Source of the DNA: Elusimicrobiota bacterium | GTDB lineage: Bacteria; Elusimicrobiota; Elusimicrobia; UBA1565; UBA9628 | Assembly (NCBI GenBank): GCA_028871595.1 | Contig: JAGWMT010000041.1 | Span: 1 to 17,363, forward strand | Direction of reading: 5' to 3' | DNA: 17,363 bases | Shown: in pieces, positions 13,606-17,363 of the stretch | Layout of the letters: each line of letters starts with the position of its first letter | Numbering within the stretch: position 1 is the stretch's first letter | The notes under the pieces: model-generated | What the model was told of the DNA's origin: nothing | The model's database searches: none | Seen by the model: the letters and a program-made list of their open reading frames with translations, nothing else | Position numbers and translations under genes: made by a program

Positions 13606-15195
13606 ATGTCCACCGCCCGCCCCCGCCGCACCGAATATCTGGTCCTGGGCAGCGGCATCGCCGGGTTGCTGTCCGCGCTGAAGCTGTCGCGCCTGGGGCG
13701 CGTGACCTTGGTGACGAAGAAGGCCGCGGCCGAGTCCAACACGAATTACGCCCAGGGCGGGATCGCGGCGGTGATCGACCAGCTCGACAGCTTCGAGTCC
13801 CACGTCAAGGACACCTTGATCGCCGGGGCGGGGCTGTGCGACGAGGCCGTGGTGCGCCTGACGGTGGCCGAGGCGCCCGCCCGGGTGCGCGAGCTCCAGG
13901 AGCTGGGGGTGCGCTTCTCCGAGCGGGAATCAAGGGTCGATCTGGGCCTGGAGGCCGGACACTCCCACCGGCGCATCCTCCACGCCGGGGACATCACCGG
14001 CCGGGAGATCGAGCGCGCCCTGGTGGACGCCGTGCGCCGCGCGCCCGGGGTGAGGATGATCGAGAACCACCTGGCGGTGGACCTCCTGCGCGACCGCGAC
14101 GGGGCCTGCCGCGGCGCGTACGTGATGGACCGAGCGAACGGGCGCATCTCGCCGGTCACCGCGGACGCCACGGTGTTGGCCACCGGCGGGGCCGGCAAGG
14201 TCTATCTCTTCACCTCGAACCCGGACATCGCCACCGGCGACGGGATGGCCATGGCCTGGCGCGCCGGAGCGCGGATGGCCGACATGGAGTTCGTGCAGTT
14301 CCACCCCACCTGCCTGTACCATCCGCTCGCGAAAAGCTTCCTGCTGTCCGAGGCCCTGCGCGGCGAGGGCGGCCGGCTCATGCTGCGCGACGGCACGCGC
14401 TTCATGGCCCGCTACGACAAGCGCCGGGAGCTGGCGCCGCGCGACGTCGTGGCCCGCGCCATCGACTCCGAGCTCAAGCGCACCGGCGACCAAAGCGTGT
14501 ATCTGGACATGACCCACCACCCGCGCAAGTTCCTCAAGGCGCGCTTTCCCAACATCTACGAAAAGGTCCTGAGCTTCGGCATCGACATGGCGGTCCAGCC
14601 CATCCCGGTGGTGCCCGCCGCGCACTTCTTCTGCGGGGGCGTGCACACCGACACCTGGGGCCGGACGTCGGTCCCGCGCCTGTACGCGGTGGGCGAGACG
14701 GCGCACACCGGCCTGCACGGCGCCAACCGCCTGGCCTCCAACTCCCTGCTGGAAGGCTGCGTGTTCGCCCACCGCCTGGCCGAGCACCTGGCCGGCCCCG
14801 GGGCGGTGCGCCCCGGCGCGGCCTTCAAGGCCAAGCCCTGGAACACCGGCCGCGCGGTGACCAGCGACGAGGCCGTCGTGATCTCCCAGAACTGGGACGA
14901 GATCCGCCGCCTGATGTGGAACTACGTGGGCATCGTGCGCACCGACAAGCGCCTGGCCCGCGCCCTCGCGCGCCTGGAACTGCTCAACCGCGAGATCGCC
15001 CAGTACTACTGGGAGTTCCTGCCCACCCCCGACGTCGTGGAGCTGCGCAACATCGCCGACGTGGCCACCTTGGTGATCCGCTCCGCCCTGGCGCGCAAGG
15101 AGTCCCGCGGCCTGCACTTCACGTTGGACTACCCGAAGCGCCGCGAAAGCCTGCGCCGTCCGACGTTCCTGAAGAAAGCGCCCGTCCGGCGCTGA
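13606..15195 (+). CDS. nadB: L-aspartate oxidase
   Basis: NadB is the FAD enzyme that oxidises L-aspartate to iminoaspartate, the first step of de novo NAD synthesis. The 529-residue protein (E. coli 540) has the FAD-binding motif LVLGSGIAGLLSALKL near residue 12, NTNYAQGGIAAV, GHSHRRILHAGD and LATGGAGKVY. Active-site residues match in order: Glu116, His233 (QFHPTCLY), Arg279 (APRDVVARAI), His340 (AAHFFCGGVHTDTWGRTS) and Arg375 (HGANRLASNSLLEG). The last four are each 11 less than the E. coli numbering as I recall it. It ends with the conserved KESRGLHFTLDYP plus about 19 extra basic residues. No nadA or nadC is nearby. The last 77 bp overlap the convergent HNH gene. No Shine-Dalgarno precedes the ATG. 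Confidence 0.97.
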   Translation: MSTARPRRTEYLVLGSGIAGLLSALKLSRLGRVTLVTKKAAAESNTNYAQGGIAAVIDQLDSFESHVKDTLIAGAGLCDEAVVRLTVAEAPARVRELQELGVRFSERESRVDLGLEAGHSHRRILHAGDITGREIERALVDAVRRAPGVRMIENHLAVDLLRDRDGACRGAYVMDRANGRISPVTADATVLATGGAGKVYLFTSNPDIATGDGMAMAWRAGARMADMEFVQFHPTCLYHPLAKSFLLSEALRGEGGRLMLRDGTRFMARYDKRRELAPRDVVARAIDSELKRTGDQSVYLDMTHHPRKFLKARFPNIYEKVLSFGIDMAVQPIPVVPAAHFFCGGVHTDTWGRTSVPRLYAVGETAHTGLHGANRLASNSLLEGCVFAHRLAEHLAGPGAVRPGAAFKAKPWNTGRAVTSDEAVVISQNWDEIRRLMWNYVGIVRTDKRLARALARLELLNREIAQYYWEFLPTPDVVELRNIADVATLVIRSALARKESRGLHFTLDYPKRRESLRRPTFLKKAPVRR

Positions 15196-16216
15196 GCCCC
15201 GCCGCCGCGGCCGCCAGGCCGTTGTGCAGGCGGCACAGCAGGCGCACGTTGCGCGGCGTGTCCGACCGCCCCCCGCGCGCGTACGGCTTGATATGGTCGT
15301 ACTCGATCCAGTCCTTGGACCCGCAGACCGTCCCGTCGTCGAACCGCCACGCGCAGCGGCCGTCGTCGCGTTCCCACACCGCGCTTTTGACCCAGGCGGG
15401 GATGTATCGTCCGTTTTTGAGGGATTGGAGGAATCGCGGCGCTCGCGGTGTTTCCGTGCTCTTCGCATCGGATTTCAACCCGAGTTTCCGTTGCGGGTCC
15501 TTCCGGTCCAAGAAGATCGTGAGCGCGTCGTGCAGGACGTCTTCGATCCGACCCTCGGGATATTTATGGCGGAGAAGTTGTTTCGCGCGGTAGATCAGTC
15601 TCATCAATTCCACCGCGGCGTCGAAGCCGATGCGGACCCGATCCAGGGAGATCGGCATCACCGCCTGCCATTCTCGCGGAGCCGGGAGCGCGCAGGCATC
15701 GGATTGAGGCGGCGGGGGCGCCGAGTCCGCCGTTGGCGGGATTGGAGCGACTCCCAAGGAAGGCGGCGGCACAGGAAGCGAGCGGATCGTGTCCATTCGC
15801 GCGGGCAGGGGATTGTTCCCGGCGATGATCGTCTCGAGTTCGCGCCGCGTCTTCCCGCGGGCGCGCATGAACATTTGCGTGTGATTCTCCGGCGTCAGCA
15901 CGGGCGAGAGAATGAGAAGGGAGGTCAAGGTCAGATCGCCGGATTCGATGAGGGGCAATGCCAGCGGGTATTGCCGCAAGACCCGCGCGGCCGTGATGTG
16001 CCGGTAGGCCGCGCTTTCATCGAACTTGAGGACCCGCATGCAGTATTCGAACAGCGAATAGTAGCCCTCCTCCCGATAAAGACGCCGCCATCCGTATTCT
16101 CCCAGGACGATCAGGACCGTCACCAGATTCCGCCTTTCGCGGTCCACCACGAACTTCAATTCGCGAGTCAACGCCTCATCATCCGACTCCGCGCACTTCT
16201 TGATCATTTCGTTCAT
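15119..16216 (-). CDS. HNH endonuclease with N-terminal helical domain
   Basis: A 365-residue protein of a family often found as stand-alone copies in Bdellovibrio- and Myxococcus-like genomes. Residues about 15-132 are helical: LYREEGYYSLFEYCMRVL, DESAAYRHITAARVL, IESGDLTLTSLLILSPVLTPEN, KTRRELETIIAG. A Pro-rich linker (146-180) and a second helical part follow. The HNH domain at about 268-332 is RYIPAWVKSAVWERDDGRC with Cys288 and Cys298, the YDHIKPYARGG motif (Asp307, His308), Asn323 and LLCRLHN (Cys328, His331). The biological role of the family is unknown to me. The 33-residue tail after LHN is low-complexity, and most of it lies antisense inside nadB. Codon use is less GC-rich than nadB, hinting at separate origin. 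No Shine-Dalgarno or clear promoter is seen, and a palindrome ends 9 nt before the ATG. Confidence 0.9.
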   Translation of the reverse strand: MNEMIKKCAESDDEALTRELKFVVDRERRNLVTVLIVLGEYGWRRLYREEGYYSLFEYCMRVLKFDESAAYRHITAARVLRQYPLALPLIESGDLTLTSLLILSPVLTPENHTQMFMRARGKTRRELETIIAGNNPLPARMDTIRSLPVPPPSLGVAPIPPTADSAPPPPQSDACALPAPREWQAVMPISLDRVRIGFDAAVELMRLIYRAKQLLRHKYPEGRIEDVLHDALTIFLDRKDPQRKLGLKSDAKSTETPRAPRFLQSLKNGRYIPAWVKSAVWERDDGRCAWRFDDGTVCGSKDWIEYDHIKPYARGGRSDTPRNVRLLCRLHNGLAAAAAGLSAGRALSSGTSDGAGFRGASGSPT

Positions 16217-16225
16217 AGTTCAAAA

Positions 16226-16241
16226 CTCGCGCCGGCGCGAG
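16226..16241. repeat. perfect 16-bp palindrome upstream of the HNH gene
   Basis: CTCGCGCCGGCGCGAG is its own reverse complement. It lies 9 nt before the HNH ATG on the - strand and is followed there by TTTTG. It could be an operator, or a hairpin that limits transcription or translation of the nuclease gene. Confidence 0.6.
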
Positions 16242-16245
16242 AAAC

Positions 16246-16259
16246 TGACCGTCCGGTCA
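16246..16259. promoter_or_regulatory. TGACCG-2-CGGTCA inverted repeat, operator-like
   Basis: Six-base arms TGACCG and CGGTCA around a 2-nt spacer form a symmetric site like those bound by several TetR-family repressors (resemblance from memory). It is in the HNH/uvrA divergent gap, 4 nt from the 16-bp palindrome. No regulator gene is in the window. Confidence 0.4.
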
Positions 16260-16325
16260 ATCAATTCCGCCGCGTGCCCGGCCTTAACATACGGATCACC
16301 CCCGCGTTTTGTTCCCTGGGCGAAA

Positions 16326-16334
16326 TGGTAAAAT
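16326..16334 (+). promoter_or_regulatory. extended -10 promoter of uvrA overlapping the annotated ATG
   Basis: TGGTAAAAT is an extended -10 (TGn plus TAAAAT, 5 of 6 matches). The hexamer (16329-16334) overlaps the ATG at 16333, so an mRNA made from it would begin near 16341. The GTG at 16342 lies exactly 7 nt after the hexamer. No SOS (LexA) box of the CTG-N10-CAG type is seen. Confidence 0.55.
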
Positions 16335-17363
16335 GACCCAAGTGGACATCATCCGCGTCGTCGGCGCCCGGCAGCACAACCTGAAGAACGTCAGTCTCGA
16401 CATCCCGCGAGGCAAGATCGTGGTGCTGACGGGCCTGTCCGGGTCGGGAAAGTCGTCGTTGGCCTTCGACACTTTATACGCCGAGGGGCAGAGGCGCTAC
16501 GTCGAGTCCCTCTCGGCCTACGCGCGCCAGTTCCTGGAGCTGATGGACAAGCCCGACGTGGACCTGATCGAGGGATTATCTCCGGCCATCGCCATCGAGC
16601 AGCGCAACCCGTCGCACAACCCGCGCTCGACGGTCGCCACCGTGACCGAGATATACGATTATCTGCGCCTGCTGTACGCGCGCGTGGGACAACCCCATTG
16701 CCCCAATTGCGGGGCCCGGATCAAGAAGCAGTCGGCGGCCGCCATCGTGTCCGAGGTTTTACGCGTCCGCGCCGGGCAGTCCGTCACGATACACGCGCCG
16801 CTCGTGCAAAGCCGTCCGGGGACGTACGAAGATTTATACAAACGTCTGCAGAGATCCGGGTTCGTCACGGCCCGCACCGACGGGAAGTCCCACGAGCTGG
16901 CGTCCCCGCCCAAACTGGACCGGTACAAGAAGCACACCATCGAATTGTTCGTCGATAAGTTGAAGGTCTCGGCGGACGAGAAACAACGCCTCAACGATTC
17001 GATCGAGATCGCGCTGAAAGAATCCCGCGGCCTGGTCCGCGTCGAGCCTTCCGGCGAACCCGACGCCGGCTCGCTGCACTCCGAGCACCACGCCTGCCCC
17101 AAGTGCGGCCTGTCCTTGCCCGAGATCGAGCCGCGCCTGTTCTCCTTCAACTCCCCCTACGGCGCCTGCGCCACCTGCGACGGCCTGGGCGTGAAGACCG
17201 AGGTGACCGAGGACCGCATCATCCCGGACCCCACGAAGTCCCTGGCCGACGGCGCCATCGTGGCCTGGGCCGATCCCGTCACCACGCGCACCAACCGCTG
17301 GAAGAAGTCCTGGTCCGGCTACTACACCGAGATCCTGGAGCAGATCGCCGAACAGTTCGGCAT
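16333..17363 (+). CDS. uvrA: excinuclease ABC subunit A, 3' partial
   Basis: UvrA is the damage-recognition ATPase of nucleotide excision repair. The frame is open to the window end and covers about 343 of an expected 940 or so residues. Seen in order from the ATG: VVGARQHNLKNVSLDIPRGK, Walker A GLSGSGKSSLAFDT at about 34-47, AEGQRRYVESLSAYARQFLE and EGLSPAIAIEQ. Cys123/Cys126 (CPNCG) and Cys255/Cys258 (CPKCG) are the zinc pairs around the UvrB-binding and insertion region. FSFNSPYGACATCDGLG then starts the next zinc module. The start may instead be GTG 16342, giving MDIIRVVGARQHNLK, which fits the usual UvrA N-terminus and the promoter geometry better. The first 600 bp use AT-richer codons (TTA, ATA) than the remainder. 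Confidence 0.97.
   Translation, partial: MTQVDIIRVVGARQHNLKNVSLDIPRGKIVVLTGLSGSGKSSLAFDTLYAEGQRRYVESLSAYARQFLELMDKPDVDLIEGLSPAIAIEQRNPSHNPRSTVATVTEIYDYLRLLYARVGQPHCPNCGARIKKQSAAAIVSEVLRVRAGQSVTIHAPLVQSRPGTYEDLYKRLQRSGFVTARTDGKSHELASPPKLDRYKKHTIELFVDKLKVSADEKQRLNDSIEIALKESRGLVRVEPSGEPDAGSLHSEHHACPKCGLSLPEIEPRLFSFNSPYGACATCDGLGVKTEVTEDRIIPDPTKSLADGAIVAWADPVTTRTNRWKKSWSGYYTEILEQIAEQFG

Noticed and set aside
12951..15593. 880-codon + strand frame overlapping nadB
   Set aside because: Arg/Gly/Pro/His-rich shadow frame; nadB in the neighbouring frame has all active-site motifs.
16201..16260. Intrinsic terminator reading the 16-bp palindrome plus TTTTG on the - strand
   Set aside because: It lies just before the HNH start codon with no gene ending there on that strand, and the T-run is only four bases; a regulatory role fits better.
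1..17363. CRISPR arrays, tRNA or rRNA genes, transposons
   Set aside because: No regularly spaced direct repeats, cloverleaf-like segments, rRNA sequence or transposase motifs were seen; the HNH protein carries no intron or transposase features.

Overview
The window is a gene-dense, high-GC chromosomal stretch (about two-thirds G+C by eye) from a Gram-negative (diderm) bacterium. It carries CMP-Kdo synthesis and lipopolysaccharide transport genes, which require an outer membrane. The lineage cannot be fixed by reading alone. Elusimicrobiota or a deltaproteobacterial/Bdellovibrionota-like group are my best guesses, with low confidence. Apart from one stand-alone HNH nuclease gene I see no phage, transposon, CRISPR, tRNA or rRNA. 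The longest gap between genes is about 115 bp.

Region 1 (1-5724, + strand) is a tightly packed envelope operon: kdsB (5' end cut off), pyrG, kdsA, an unnamed zinc-ribbon membrane protein, lptC, lptA and lptB. Every junction is an ATGA or GTGA overlap, or a slightly longer one (14 nt at pyrG/kdsA). kdsA makes Kdo-8-phosphate, pyrG supplies CTP, and kdsB joins CTP to Kdo. LptB, LptC and LptA form part of the machine that carries finished LPS to the outer membrane. The zinc-ribbon protein sits where kdsC or kdsD might be expected and is the least explained member. The LptA-like protein contains an internal duplication.

Region 2 (5721-7014, - strand) holds a protein made of about eight 40-residue TPR units and a 60-residue protein resembling DUF5678. 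The small gene meets lptB tail to tail in a shared CTAG. Region 3 (7074-9277, + strand) is feoA-feoB, for ferrous iron uptake.

Region 4 (13568 down to 9380, - strand) is a five-gene unit. It encodes a gamma-carbonic anhydrase-like protein, a membrane histidine kinase with a degenerate ATPase domain, a single-domain response regulator, a secreted neutral-ceramidase-family protein and SerC. Divergent from it is nadB (13606-15195, + strand). Region 5 has an HNH endonuclease gene on the - strand that overlaps the end of nadB by 77 bp, then uvrA (+ strand, cut off by the window end) across a gap with two palindromes.

The most interesting general signal is at the promoters. At feoA, the TPR gene, the gamma-carbonic anhydrase gene and (with a GTG start) uvrA, a good -10 hexamer ends only 6-7 nt before the start codon. 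Two of these also have TTGAAA exactly 17 bp upstream of the -10. Transcription would then begin at or next to the start codon, giving leaderless mRNAs. Several internal genes of the same operons instead carry clear Shine-Dalgarno sequences.
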